Below are positions 17,964-25,015 of a DNA stretch of 64,000 nt, one piece after another. The stretch spans positions 1-64,000 of the forward strand of contig JBCBYV010000015.1 in assembly GCA_039815685.1 (NCBI GenBank), written 5' to 3'. The notes beneath the pieces were generated by a model. The model made no database searches. It saw only the letters and a list, made by a program, of their open reading frames with translations, and was not told where the DNA came from. The position numbers and the translations under genes were made by a program. Numbering within the stretch: position 1 is the stretch's first letter; the number at the start of each line of letters is the position of its first letter. The DNA is from Thermohalobaculum sp039815685. GTDB lineage: Bacteria; Pseudomonadota; Alphaproteobacteria; Rhodobacterales; Rhodobacteraceae.

Positions 17964-18761
17964 ATGTACGCCTTCGACTACGTCAAACCCACGAGCCTCG
18001 CCGACGCCGTCGCAGCCCTCGCAGAGGATGATGCGCAGGCCATCGCCGGCGGGCAGACCCTCATCCCGACGCTCAAGCAACGCCTCGCCATGCCCTCGAA
18101 GCTCGTCGATCTGACGGCGATCGCGGAGATCAAGGGGATCTGCGAGGCGGATGGCGGCGCGATCGCCATCGGTGCTGGCACGACCCATGGGGAGGTTGCT
18201 GGCCATGCGCTCGTGACCTCGAAGATACCGGGCCTCGCCACGCTGGCCGGCCGCATCGGGGACCCGGCGGTGCGCAACCGCGGCACCATCGGCGGCAGCA
18301 TCGCGAACAACGATCCTTCGGCCTGCTACCCGTCGGCAGCGCTGGCGCTGGGGGCGACGCTCAAGACCTCCGCCGGCCGTGAGATCGGGGCGGACGATTT
18401 CTTCCAGGGCATGTTCGAGACGGCGCTGGAGGAGGGTGAGCTGCTGACCTCGATCCAGTTCCCGGTGCCGCAGGCCTCGGCCTACATGAAGTTCGTGCAG
18501 CCGGCCTCGCATTTCGCGCTGGTCGGCGTCTTCGTCGCAAAGACCGCCGGCGGAGTACGCGTGGCCGTGACCGGCGCGTCCGAGAGCGGGGTCTTCCGCT
18601 GGAGCGAGGCCGAGGCGGCGCTGGATGCAAGCTTCAGCGCCGATGCGGTGGCGGGGCTCAAGGCGCCGTCGGACGGCATGATCGGCGACATCCATGCGAC
18701 GCCGGAGTACCGCGCCCATCTGATCGGCGTGATGACGAAGCGGGCGGTCGCCGCGGCCTGA
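17964..18761 (+). CDS. coxM: CO dehydrogenase-like medium subunit (FAD)
   Basis: FAD-binding subunit of the molybdenum hydroxylase, 265 residues, vanillyl-alcohol-oxidase fold. The two dinucleotide-binding loops are AGGQTLIP (residues about 32-39) and TIGGSIANNDPSA (about 110-122), both as in CoxM proteins; the C-terminal domain holds YMKFVQPASHFALVGV. It takes electrons from CoxS and passes them to the quinone pool. It lies 184 bases behind coxL and is followed by a good intrinsic terminator at 18783-18812, which marks the operon end. Confidence 0.96.
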   Translation: MYAFDYVKPTSLADAVAALAEDDAQAIAGGQTLIPTLKQRLAMPSKLVDLTAIAEIKGICEADGGAIAIGAGTTHGEVAGHALVTSKIPGLATLAGRIGDPAVRNRGTIGGSIANNDPSACYPSAALALGATLKTSAGREIGADDFFQGMFETALEEGELLTSIQFPVPQASAYMKFVQPASHFALVGVFVAKTAGGVRVAVTGASESGVFRWSEAEAALDASFSADAVAGLKAPSDGMIGDIHATPEYRAHLIGVMTKRAVAAA

Positions 18762-18782
18762 TCCGCGCGAACTGTTGGAGAG

Positions 18783-18812
18783 CCCCGCTGCGACCGTCGC
18801 GGCGGGGTTTTT
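18783..18812 (+). terminator. Intrinsic terminator of the cox operon
   Basis: CCCCGC...GCGGGG stem with a GC-rich interior (GCGAC/GTCGC) followed immediately by TTTTT at 18808-18812. It lies 21 bases after the coxM stop, on the same strand. Confidence 0.85.
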
Positions 18813-18859
18813 CGTTGCGCGCGATTGACCGGGTGGGTCTGAGAAGCTAGCCAGAACAC

Positions 18860-19552
18860 ATGCAGAACGCAGCGCTGGGAATCGCGGGGGAGGTGCTGGA
18901 GGCTCGGGCTGCCGGCACGCTTTGGTGGGCGGCCGAGCGCCTGCTCGCCGTCGGCGACCTGCATCTCGGCAAAGCGCGGGCAATGGCGCGGCGGAACCAG
19001 GGGTTCTTGCCGCCCTATGCGGATGAGGACACGCTGTCGCGGCTGGAGGCGGAGGTCGAGGCGCTGGCCCCTTCGACGCTGCTGCTCCTCGGCGACAGTT
19101 TCGACGAGCATCGGAGTGCGGCGGAGACGGCGGCGGTGCTGGCGCCCGCGCTTGCGGGGCTGGCGGCGGGGCGGCGGCTTCTCTGGATCGCCGGCAATCA
19201 CGACCCGCGGCCCGTGCCGGGCCTGCCGGGGGAGGCGTTGGCCGAGTATCGGGCGGGTCCCCTCGTCTTCCGGCATATCGCGGCGGCGGCGGCGCCTGGG
19301 CCGGGCGAGGGCGAGATCTCTGCGCATTACCACCCGCAGGCGGAGCTTTTCCGGCGGGGAGCGCGGCTCAAGCGGCGCTGCTTCCTCGCCTCGGAGAGCC
19401 GGGCGATCCTGCCGGCCTTCGGGACCTTCACCGGCGGCATGGATGCGCGCGACCCGGTGTTCGACGCACTCCTCGGCGGGCAGGCTGCGGCGCTGATGCT
19501 CGGCCGGCGCGTGACGCCGGTGCCGCGCGCGCGCCTTGGCGCGATGGCGTGA
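18860..19552 (+). CDS. pdeM: Ligase-associated DNA damage response endonuclease PdeM
   Basis: Calcineurin-like metallophosphoesterase of 230 residues. The metal-binding motifs are GDLHLGK (residues about 32-38), GDSFDEH and GNHD, with a later SAHYHP replacing the usual GHxHP. PdeM proteins are normally encoded with an Lhr-type helicase, an exonuclease and an ATP-dependent DNA ligase; none of these is adjacent here, so the rest of the set must be elsewhere or missing. The stop codon overlaps the GTG start of the next gene (GTGA), so the thioesterase is translationally coupled to it. Confidence 0.9.
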   Translation: MQNAALGIAGEVLEARAAGTLWWAAERLLAVGDLHLGKARAMARRNQGFLPPYADEDTLSRLEAEVEALAPSTLLLLGDSFDEHRSAAETAAVLAPALAGLAAGRRLLWIAGNHDPRPVPGLPGEALAEYRAGPLVFRHIAAAAAPGPGEGEISAHYHPQAELFRRGARLKRRCFLASESRAILPAFGTFTGGMDARDPVFDALLGGQAAALMLGRRVTPVPRARLGAMA

Positions 19553-20025
19553 CGGAGGCCCCTGCCCGGCCGCTGCCCGAGCCACGCGATCCGGCATGGG
19601 AGGCGCGTGTGCGGGAGGGGTTCGGCGCCCAGCCCTTCATGGTGCATCTCGGCGCGTCGCTCGGGGCCCTGGCACCCGGCAGGATCGAGATCCTGTTGCC
19701 GATCCGAGAGGTTCTGGGCCAGCAGCACGGCTTCGTGCATGCCGGCGCGCTCTGGTCCATTGCCGACAGCGCGGGCGGCTTTGCGGCCCAAAGCCTGATG
19801 GCGCCGGGCGACGGCGTGCTGACGGTCGAGCTCAAGATCAACCTCCTGAGCCCGGCGCATGGCGAGACGCTGCGCGCCCTGGGGCAGGTCGAGCGGGCGG
19901 GGCGGCGGCTGACGGTCGGGCGGAGCGATGTCTACGCCCTCGACAGCGACGGCGCGGCCCGGCATGTGGCGACCGCTCTCGGGACGTTCCTGTGCGTGTC
20001 CGAAGCCGATACCGTCAGGCGCTAG
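19549..20025 (+). CDS. PaaI-family hotdog thioesterase
   Basis: Hotdog-fold acyl-CoA thioesterase of 158 residues. The diagnostic segment is QQHGFVHAGALWSIADSAGG, matching the PaaI/YdiI pattern HGG-x3-ALAD around the active-site helix. The following strands (VELKINLLSPAHGETLRALGQV, GRSDVYALD, HVATALGTFLCV) complete the fold. The GTG start at 19549 overlaps the pdeM stop by four bases. The substrate is unknown; coupling to a nuclease gene is probably genome compaction, not function. Confidence 0.88.
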   Translation: MTEAPARPLPEPRDPAWEARVREGFGAQPFMVHLGASLGALAPGRIEILLPIREVLGQQHGFVHAGALWSIADSAGGFAAQSLMAPGDGVLTVELKINLLSPAHGETLRALGQVERAGRRLTVGRSDVYALDSDGAARHVATALGTFLCVSEADTVRR

Positions 20026-20156
20026 GTCCCGTTCCCGGCGGGCCCGGGCACCCCGCCCGATGCCGTGCCCGCACCCTGCGGCAGTCGCGCCCTTGTGGAC
20101 AGGCCGATTAGTTTCTAGTTGCTACGCGTTGGACTATGCTGCGACGCGAAAATTCC

Positions 20157-20558
20157 ATGACACAGGAACTGACCGGGCGCTGTCTCTGCGGTGCCGTTCA
20201 CTTCACGATCAAGGGGGCGGTGAGCGCGCCCGTCGCCTGCCACTGCCGCGAGTGCCAGCGCCAGAGCGGGGGCATGTGGGTTGCGGTGACCGCGCCGAGC
20301 GAGAACGTCACGATCGCGCGCGAGCGGCTGGCCTGGGTCAGCGTGAGCGCAAGGGCCCGGCGCGGCTTCTGCCGGGATTGCGGCGGATACCTCTTCTGGG
20401 AGCCCGTGGGCGGGACCACCATCGACGTGGCCTACGGCGCGCTCGACGACACCAAGGACCTGAAGCTCGCGGCCCATATCTTCACGGAGGAATGCCGCCT
20501 CCCCGAGGGAGACGGCCTGCCCCGCCATGAGGGCGAGGGCCCCGAGACCGTGGTCTGA
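20157..20558 (+). CDS. GFA family zinc-binding protein
   Basis: Protein of the GFA/CENP-V superfamily (named after glutathione-dependent formaldehyde-activating enzyme), 133 residues from the ATG at 20157. The zinc ligands are visible as CLCGAV, CHCRECQRQSG and FCRDCGGYLFW, followed by VGGTTIDVAYGALDD and the C-terminal HIFTEECRLP. Most members have no known reaction and the formaldehyde role holds for few. A start at 20136 is also possible; neither has a clear ribosome-binding site. It is convergent with a small membrane protein gene. Confidence 0.9.
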   Translation: MTQELTGRCLCGAVHFTIKGAVSAPVACHCRECQRQSGGMWVAVTAPSENVTIARERLAWVSVSARARRGFCRDCGGYLFWEPVGGTTIDVAYGALDDTKDLKLAAHIFTEECRLPEGDGLPRHEGEGPETVV

Positions 20559-20576
20559 CAGCCCGGCTGCGGCGGT

Positions 20577-20966
20577 TCAGGCCGCCGCGGGCGGCAGTGT
20601 GGGCGACGGCGCGGGCGACGGTGCGGGATCCTGGGCGCGGCTTGCGTTAAGGATGTCACGCAAGGTGACGGCGGCGTATTGGAAGCCGAGGCCGAGGGCC
20701 ACGAAGGCGAGGCCGATCGCGATATAGAGCCCGGTCGCCGCCCCGGCGCTGAGCACCGGAAGGGCGGCACCGATCAGGGTGATCACGCCTGCGCCGATTG
20801 CAAGAAACGCGGTGGTCACGACGAGAGTGCCGAGCGGCGCGGCCGCGGCTGTCTGCGGGCAGGCTTGGGCGGCCTTTCCGATCAGCACGAGGACACCGCC
20901 GACGGCGAGGAGCCCTGCGATCGTGATGATGAAGTAGAGAAGCGCGGGGGTGAGGAAGGCGGTCAT
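20577..20966 (-). CDS. Small integral membrane protein of unknown function
   Basis: A 129-residue protein with three to four hydrophobic helices: LLYFIITIAGLLAVGGVLVL, LGTLVVTTAFLAIGAGVITL, and a long GAATGLYIAIGLAFVALGLGF segment, followed by a cytoplasmic tail rich in Pro/Ala/Ser (DPAPSPAPSPTLPPAAA). I recognise no domain. It lies on the same strand behind the membrane protein gene at 20999-21532 and the GbsR-type regulator, with a 32-base gap, so the three probably form one operon. Confidence 0.7.
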   Translation of the reverse strand: MTAFLTPALLYFIITIAGLLAVGGVLVLIGKAAQACPQTAAAAPLGTLVVTTAFLAIGAGVITLIGAALPVLSAGAATGLYIAIGLAFVALGLGFQYAAVTLRDILNASRAQDPAPSPAPSPTLPPAAA

Positions 20967-20998
20967 GGCAAGCTCCTTGCTGCAGCGACGTGTCGAGA

Positions 20999-21532
20999 TC
21001 AGGCGGCGAGTCTTCTGGCGCAGTACTTGTAAGTGCTGCCAAACACTGCCCCGAAGAGAGGTGCGAAGAGGGCGCCCAAGTACCAGAATACTGGCAGCGC
21101 GCCGGCAATCTGATCACCGGATTTCATCTGCGCCATACTGAAGCAGAGGGCGTAAATTGCGGGCGTGAACAGGTTGGTCAGGAACCCAACTAGCGCGAAG
21201 CGCCAGGGCTTCAGGGGCTGCCCGTTCCGGTGCATCCGCTGCGCGAGCATCCAAAAGGCGGGCACACCGGCCATGAGGTAGACTGGCAGCCCAAAGACTG
21301 CCGCGAAGGGCGGGAGGACGAGCGGTATCCCGATGATGCCGATCATGAGCGGCGTGGCGACGACGGTGAGGGCGAAGGCGATCACGTTCACTTTGGTGCC
21401 GTAGGGCTCAACGCCGGAGCGCGCCTCATTGGTGAGCGGCGGCGGAGGCGCGGGGCGCTCTCGGCGCGGTCCAGGATCTCTGAGCCAGGGCCCTCCGATC
21501 GTCGCTACTGTTATGGTTGTTTTTTCAGTCAT
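20999..21532 (-). CDS. Four-helix membrane protein next to the GbsR-type regulator
   Basis: A 177-residue protein with a hydrophilic, Pro-rich N-terminus (RRERPAPPPPLTNEARSGVEP) and about four membrane helices (VIAFALTVVATPLMIGIIG, AAVFGLPVYLMAGVPAFWML, FALVGFLTNLFTPAIYALCF, FWYLGALFAPLFGAVFG). I recognise no family. The ATG at 21532 has GGAGAAA upstream. It starts 25 bases after the regulator stop. The start codon sits in the loop of a perfect TTCAGT/ACTGAA dyad that matches the operator-like site in front of the regulator gene, so its expression is probably controlled by that regulator or by the hairpin itself. Confidence 0.75.
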   Translation of the reverse strand: MTEKTTITVATIGGPWLRDPGPRRERPAPPPPLTNEARSGVEPYGTKVNVIAFALTVVATPLMIGIIGIPLVLPPFAAVFGLPVYLMAGVPAFWMLAQRMHRNGQPLKPWRFALVGFLTNLFTPAIYALCFSMAQMKSGDQIAGALPVFWYLGALFAPLFGAVFGSTYKYCARRLAA

Positions 21533-21540
21533 CACTGAAG
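21523..21540. promoter_or_regulatory. Operator-like dyad over the start codon of the membrane protein gene
   Basis: TTTCAGT-CATC-ACTGAAG: 7-base arms, one mismatch at the outer base, 4-base spacer. It shares arms and spacing with the dyad at 22102-22119. On the minus-strand transcript the ATG lies in the tetraloop GATG of a UUCAGU/ACUGAA hairpin, so it could act as DNA operator, as RNA gate, or both. Confidence 0.65.
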
Positions 21541-21557
21541 TTTCTCCACAAAATTTT

Positions 21558-22088
21558 TTAGCTGGTCTTTGGCAGGAAGCGGCTCACGGCGCCGCCGGCC
21601 TTGAGGAGCGCGGTCTGGGCGCCCCGTGGCAGTCGGTTCACCTCCCGGTACCAGGTGTCGAAGAGGCGCATGGTCTCGAGCATCTCGGCGAGGCGCTTGT
21701 GCACCTCCTCGGGCGTCTCCCCGTCGCTCTTGGATGCCTCCAAGACCTCCTCGAGCGCGGCCATGGTTGGGACGAATTCGCGTTCGCGCCGCCCCTCGAC
21801 CACGGCCTTCACGAGGTCGAAGAGGTCGTGGAGGGTGGTGAAATGGTCCCGCCGGTCGCCGAGCTCGCGGCTGACCTTGACGAGCTTCCAGCCCTGCAGC
21901 TCCCGGATCGCGCTCGAGACATTGGAGCGGGCGATGCTCAGCGTCTCGGCGATCTCATCGGCCGGCAGGGGATTGGGGCTGACGAAGAGCAGCGCATGCA
22001 CCTGTGCAACCGAGCGGTTGACGCCCCAGCGCGCGCCCATCTCCCCCCAGTGGAGGATGAATTCCCGCATTGCCGGTGTGAGGTGCAT
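21558..22088 (-). CDS. GbsR/MarR-family transcriptional regulator
   Basis: Winged-helix DNA-binding regulator of the GbsR branch (176 residues). The N-terminal helix MREFILHWGEMGARWGVNRS is characteristic, followed by the HTH (PLPADEIAETLSIARSNVSSAIREL) and wing (RELGDRRDHF), then a long dimerisation helix and a C-terminal tail. In Bacillus GbsR senses choline, but proteobacterial homologues control diverse genes. The ATG at 22088 begins the family N-terminus. It lies upstream of two membrane protein genes, and the dyads at 22102-22119 and 21523-21540 share the same half-sites, which suggests auto- and operon regulation. Confidence 0.92.
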   Translation of the reverse strand: MHLTPAMREFILHWGEMGARWGVNRSVAQVHALLFVSPNPLPADEIAETLSIARSNVSSAIRELQGWKLVKVSRELGDRRDHFTTLHDLFDLVKAVVEGRREREFVPTMAALEEVLEASKSDGETPEEVHKRLAEMLETMRLFDTWYREVNRLPRGAQTALLKAGGAVSRFLPKTS

Positions 22089-22101
22089 GACGCGCTCCAA
22101 A

Positions 22102-22119
22102 TTTCTGTTACGACTGAAA
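22102..22119. promoter_or_regulatory. Operator-like dyad upstream of the GbsR-type gene
   Basis: TTTCTGT-TACG-ACTGAAA, 7-base arms with one mismatch, 14 bases upstream of the start codon, within a locally AT-rich leader. It is extended by AATTTC/GAAATT at the flanks (22100-22121). The shared consensus with 21523-21540 is TTTCAGT-N4-ACTGAAA. Confidence 0.7.
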
Positions 22120-22229
22120 TTACAGCACAGACAGCGACTGTCAAGCCGGAGCATGACCGATGCGGGTTCCAAGCGTCGGAGTCGCTCCGTTAGGGTATCC
22201 GAATGTGAGCCGTTCCGGAGGAGGGCCCG

Positions 22230-23294
22230 TTGGAGAGCAGCGATCGTTCCGCAGTGTTGGGCGCGATGGCGTGGGTCTGGCCCGCGCTTGCGGTCCTGGG
22301 GCCGGCCTTTGTCTATTTCGGGCTGACGCGGACGCTGTTCGACGCGATCGGGCCGGACGAGGCGGCGCGGGCGACGCTGGACGGTGTGTTGCAGCCGAAC
22401 TCGGGCAACCTCTTGCTGAGCGAGTTTCCGGGCCGGATGTCCTACACGCTCTCGACCTTCGTGCTCTTTGCCGCGGCCTTTGTCGGCATGGCCTATACGG
22501 TCATCGCACTCTATCTGCGGCGCGGGGCGGGATGGGCCGGGGCGGCGCTGCTGACTGCGCTGATCGCCGGGGTCTTCACCTTCGTCGGCGACGAGAAGAT
22601 CACCGCGGACATTGCGGATGGCGGCTATCCGCTGATCGGCTGGCTGGGCAGCGTCGTCAACGCGGAGAGCGAGTCGATCGGCGAGACGCTGCGTGCGGTC
22701 GTGGTGACCGTGCCGATGGCGACGCTGCCCATGGGACAGGCGGCGATCGGGGACGCGACGATCGACCAGATCATGTGGCTGACGGCGAGTGCTGCGGCCA
22801 TCGGGCTCGCGGCGACCGGGGCGCTCCTTATCCGGTTTGCCGAGATCGCCTGGTCTCCGCCCGAACCGGCGGAGGACGAGGCGGAGGATCTGCGCCAGCG
22901 CTGGGCAGCGCTGCGCAACACGCTTCTCTTCGGCGCGGTGATCCTGACGCTGGCCGTCGTGGCGACCTCGGCCTACTACGCCTGGCCGCAGACATTGCTT
23001 ACGCCCGAAAGCGCGGCGCTGATGCGACCCATCGCGGCGTCGGCCACCGGGTTCTGGGGGACGCTCTACACGCTCATCCTGATCTCCACCTCGCTGCCGG
23101 CGATCCTGGCGCTCAACGCAGCTATCGAGGCGGAGGCGCGGCTGCAGGAGGCGACGCCGGAGCGGCGGAAGAAATGGCGGGCGGACAACATGCTCCAGCT
23201 CAACCCGCAGCAGGCGATCAGCGGCGTGCTGGCGACAGCGGCGCCGCTGATCACCTCACCGCTGCTCGCCGCCCTGCCCGAGATCTTCAAATAG
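22230..23294 (+). CDS. Integral membrane protein of unknown function
   Basis: A 354-residue protein that I do not recognise. It has about six hydrophobic segments (for example AWVWPALAVLGPAFVYFG, TFVLFAAAFVGMAYTVIALY, GAALLTALIAGVFTFVGDE, AAAIGLAATGALLIRF, LFGAVILTLAVVATSAYYAW, GTLYTLILISTSLPAILAL) and a soluble C-terminal stretch with charged helix EAEARLQEATPERRKKWRAD. The start is a TTG at 22230 with GGAGGAG seven bases upstream, an unusual start that could lower translation. It is divergent from the GbsR-type gene, with the operator-like dyad in the gap, so it may belong to the same regulon. Confidence 0.75.
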   Translation: MESSDRSAVLGAMAWVWPALAVLGPAFVYFGLTRTLFDAIGPDEAARATLDGVLQPNSGNLLLSEFPGRMSYTLSTFVLFAAAFVGMAYTVIALYLRRGAGWAGAALLTALIAGVFTFVGDEKITADIADGGYPLIGWLGSVVNAESESIGETLRAVVVTVPMATLPMGQAAIGDATIDQIMWLTASAAAIGLAATGALLIRFAEIAWSPPEPAEDEAEDLRQRWAALRNTLLFGAVILTLAVVATSAYYAWPQTLLTPESAALMRPIAASATGFWGTLYTLILISTSLPAILALNAAIEAEARLQEATPERRKKWRADNMLQLNPQQAISGVLATAAPLITSPLLAALPEIFK

Positions 23295-23653
23295 GCGAGC
23301 TTTTGGAGCGCCATCCGATCAGCATGCGCGGCTTTGGTCATTGTCGGGCCAGACCCGGCAATCAAAGATACCGGGTCTTGTTGGTGACCCCCCCGGGTCG
23401 AGCCGGGGGATGACAGGGTCGTTCGGCTGGTTCTGTCAGGCCGGACGCTGCCCCTGAGCGCGCACCGACCTTCTGCGCTCGCGGGGGTCACGCCCTTGCC
23501 GGGCTCGGCCCGGCAGCCCGGCGCCGCCGGCCTTGGATGCTCGGGTCAAGCCCGAGCATGACGGGAGCGCTTGAGGTTTGTTGTGAGCCCCGCCAGCGGG
23601 GTCAGGCCGCAAGCCCTTCGGGCCAAGCTACGCTGCAAGCCCTTCGGGCAATG
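23295..23653. other. Gene-free, repeat-filled gap
   Basis: About 359 bases between the membrane protein gene and the convergent folD. I see no gene. It holds two REP-like palindromes (TTGTCGGG/CCCGGCAA near 23341-23362 and CCCCCGG/CCGGGGG near 23389-23411), the fourth copy of the roughly 140-base repeat (from about 23454) and the beginning of the UUCG-hairpin repeat array at 23583-23680. Confidence 0.7.
23454..23590. repeat. Structured ~140-base repeat, copy D (diverged)
   Basis: Begins CTGAGCGCGCACCGACC, aligning with CTAGAGCGCGGACCGACC of copy A, then contains the first palindrome TGCCGGG/CCCGGCA (23497-23514), the GGCGCCGCCGGCC joint and the second palindrome ATGCTCGGG/CCCGAGCAT (23537-23559). 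The right end is degenerate, so its boundary is approximate. Confidence 0.65.
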
Positions 23654-23680
23654 TCATGCTGTGAGCCCTTCGGGCTCGGG
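23583..23680. repeat. Tandem ~26-base repeats with CUUCGG-loop hairpins
   Basis: Four successive units of about 26 bases: one with CCCCGC/GCGGGG, then GCAAGCCCTTCGGGCC, GCAAGCCCTTCGGGCA and GTGAGCCCTTCGGGCTC. Each of the last three contains GCCCTTCGGGC, which in RNA makes a stem closed by a CUUCGG tetraloop. The last unit overlaps the folD 3' end and supplies its final codons. Confidence 0.75.
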
Positions 23681-24556
23681 AAGCCCGTTGGCGCGGCAGC
23701 AGGCCGTGAGGGTGTTGGCGAGGAGGCAGGCGATGGTCATCGGGCCGACGCCGCCCGGGACGGGGGTGATGGCGCCGGCGACCTCGGCACAGCTCTCATA
23801 GGCGCAGTCGCCGACGATGCGGGTCTTGCCCTCCCCCTTCTCAGGCGCCGGGATGCGGTTGATGCCGACATCGATCACGACCGCGCCGGGCTTCACATAG
23901 TCCGCCGTCACCATTTCCGGCCGGCCCACGGCGGCAACCAGGATGTCGGCCTGCTTGCACACCTCGGCGAGGTTCTGGGTGCGGCTGTGGGCGACGGTGA
24001 CGGTGCAGCTGTCCTTGAGGAGCAGGTTGAACATCGGCTTGCCGACGATGTTGGAGCGGCCGAGCACCACCGCCGACTTGCCCGAGAGCGAGCCCAGATG
24101 ATCGCGCAGGAGCATGAGGCAGCCGAGCGGCGTGCAGGGCACCATCGCCTTCTGCCCGGTGCCTAGGAGGCCGACATTGGAGATGGTGAAGCCGTCCACA
24201 TCCTTCTCCGGCCGGATGGTGTTGATCACCTTCTCCCCGTCGATGTGCTTCGGTAGCGGGAGCTGGACCAGGATGCCGTGGACGGCGGGGTCGTTGTTTA
24301 GCTTCTCGACGATGGCGAGGAGCTCGGCCTCGGACGTGCTCTCATCGAGCTTGTGCTCGATGGAGTTCATGCCGGCCTCGACCGTCTGCTTGCCCTTGTT
24401 GCGGACATAGACCTGGGAGGCCGGGTCCTCGCCCACCAGCACGACGGCGAGGCCCGGGGTGAGCCCGAGCTCGGCCTTGAGCCGCGTCACATGCTCGCCC
24501 ACCTGCCCGCGCACGCGCGCCGCGAAAGCCTTCCCGTCGATCACCGTAGCCGCCAT
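23654..24556 (-). CDS. folD: Bifunctional methylenetetrahydrofolate dehydrogenase / methenyl-THF cyclohydrolase
   Basis: One-carbon enzyme interconverting 5,10-methylene-, methenyl- and 10-formyl-THF, 300 residues. The catalytic segment is SQVYVRNKGKQ (with the active Lys), followed by GILVQLPLP (substrate loop), PCTPLG, and the NADP-binding GRSNIVGKP and ADILVAAVGRPE; PGGVGPMT is the second family signature. The extreme C-terminus (CRANGLPEPEGLTA) is encoded by the last unit of the tandem hairpin repeat, so repeat growth has shaped the protein end. Purine synthesis gene purD is 3.5 kb away, but no operon link is evident. Confidence 0.97.
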   Translation of the reverse strand: MAATVIDGKAFAARVRGQVGEHVTRLKAELGLTPGLAVVLVGEDPASQVYVRNKGKQTVEAGMNSIEHKLDESTSEAELLAIVEKLNNDPAVHGILVQLPLPKHIDGEKVINTIRPEKDVDGFTISNVGLLGTGQKAMVPCTPLGCLMLLRDHLGSLSGKSAVVLGRSNIVGKPMFNLLLKDSCTVTVAHSRTQNLAEVCKQADILVAAVGRPEMVTADYVKPGAVVIDVGINRIPAPEKGEGKTRIVGDCAYESCAEVAGAITPVPGGVGPMTIACLLANTLTACCRANGLPEPEGLTA

Positions 24557-24692
24557 GGCCGTCCCTCCTGTTCTCGTTCCGGGGCGACGTAGCGGAGGCG
24601 GCGTGTAGGGTCCAGCCGCACCGGGTGCCCGCAGGCGTCATTTGCGCCCGATGGAATGGCAGGGACGGCTAGGGGCCAGCGTCATGGGGGCG

Positions 24693-25007
24693 TCAGGGGC
24701 GGGGTGGCGGGTGGAACTCGACCACCTGCACGACCGCATCGAGGGTGATCGCGGGGTAGTGCTCACGCATGCCCGCGAGCATGACCTCGTCCGGCCAGTC
24801 CGCTTGGCGGCCGAGGAAGGCCGCGGCATCGCGGAGCGGCATCTCGGTCACCCGCCAGACCTCGACGACCGTCTCGAGCGGCGGTTCGGCAGAGGTGAAG
24901 CGGAGGGGGCCGGGCAGGATACGGGGCTCGCGCCAGCGGATGGTCGAGCGCTTCCCGCCGCTCAGGACCTCCGGGACGAGCCGCGGCACGAGATCGAGCG
25001 TCTGCAC
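24693..25007 (-). CDS. ASCH domain-containing protein
   Basis: A compact 104-residue ASCH-fold (PUA-like) protein. Features are DLVPRLVPEVLSGGKRSTIRWR (the KxxTIR element is the ASCH signature), then RFTSAEPPLETVVEVWRVTEMPLRD and HYPAITLDAVVQVVEFHPP. ASCH proteins are suspected RNA-binding or nucleoside-modifying enzymes; E. coli YqfB, a relative, is an N4-acetylcytidine amidohydrolase. The start is taken as the GTG at 25007 because family proteins begin just before VPRL. It lies nine bases behind the reading frame of queF, so the two were probably one transcript. An earlier start within the queF frame would not be protein-like. Confidence 0.75.
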   Translation of the reverse strand: MQTLDLVPRLVPEVLSGGKRSTIRWREPRILPGPLRFTSAEPPLETVVEVWRVTEMPLRDAAAFLGRQADWPDEVMLAGMREHYPAITLDAVVQVVEFHPPPRP

Positions 25008-25015
25008 GCCCCGGC

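Noticed and set aside
15239..17965. 908-codon open frame antisense to coxL
   Set aside because: His/Arg-rich shadow of coxL with no recognisable domain; coxL motifs are all on the sense strand.
23330..23570. CRISPR-like array
   Set aside because: Repeats are palindromic, of several kinds and of irregular spacing, with no unique spacers and no cas gene nearby.
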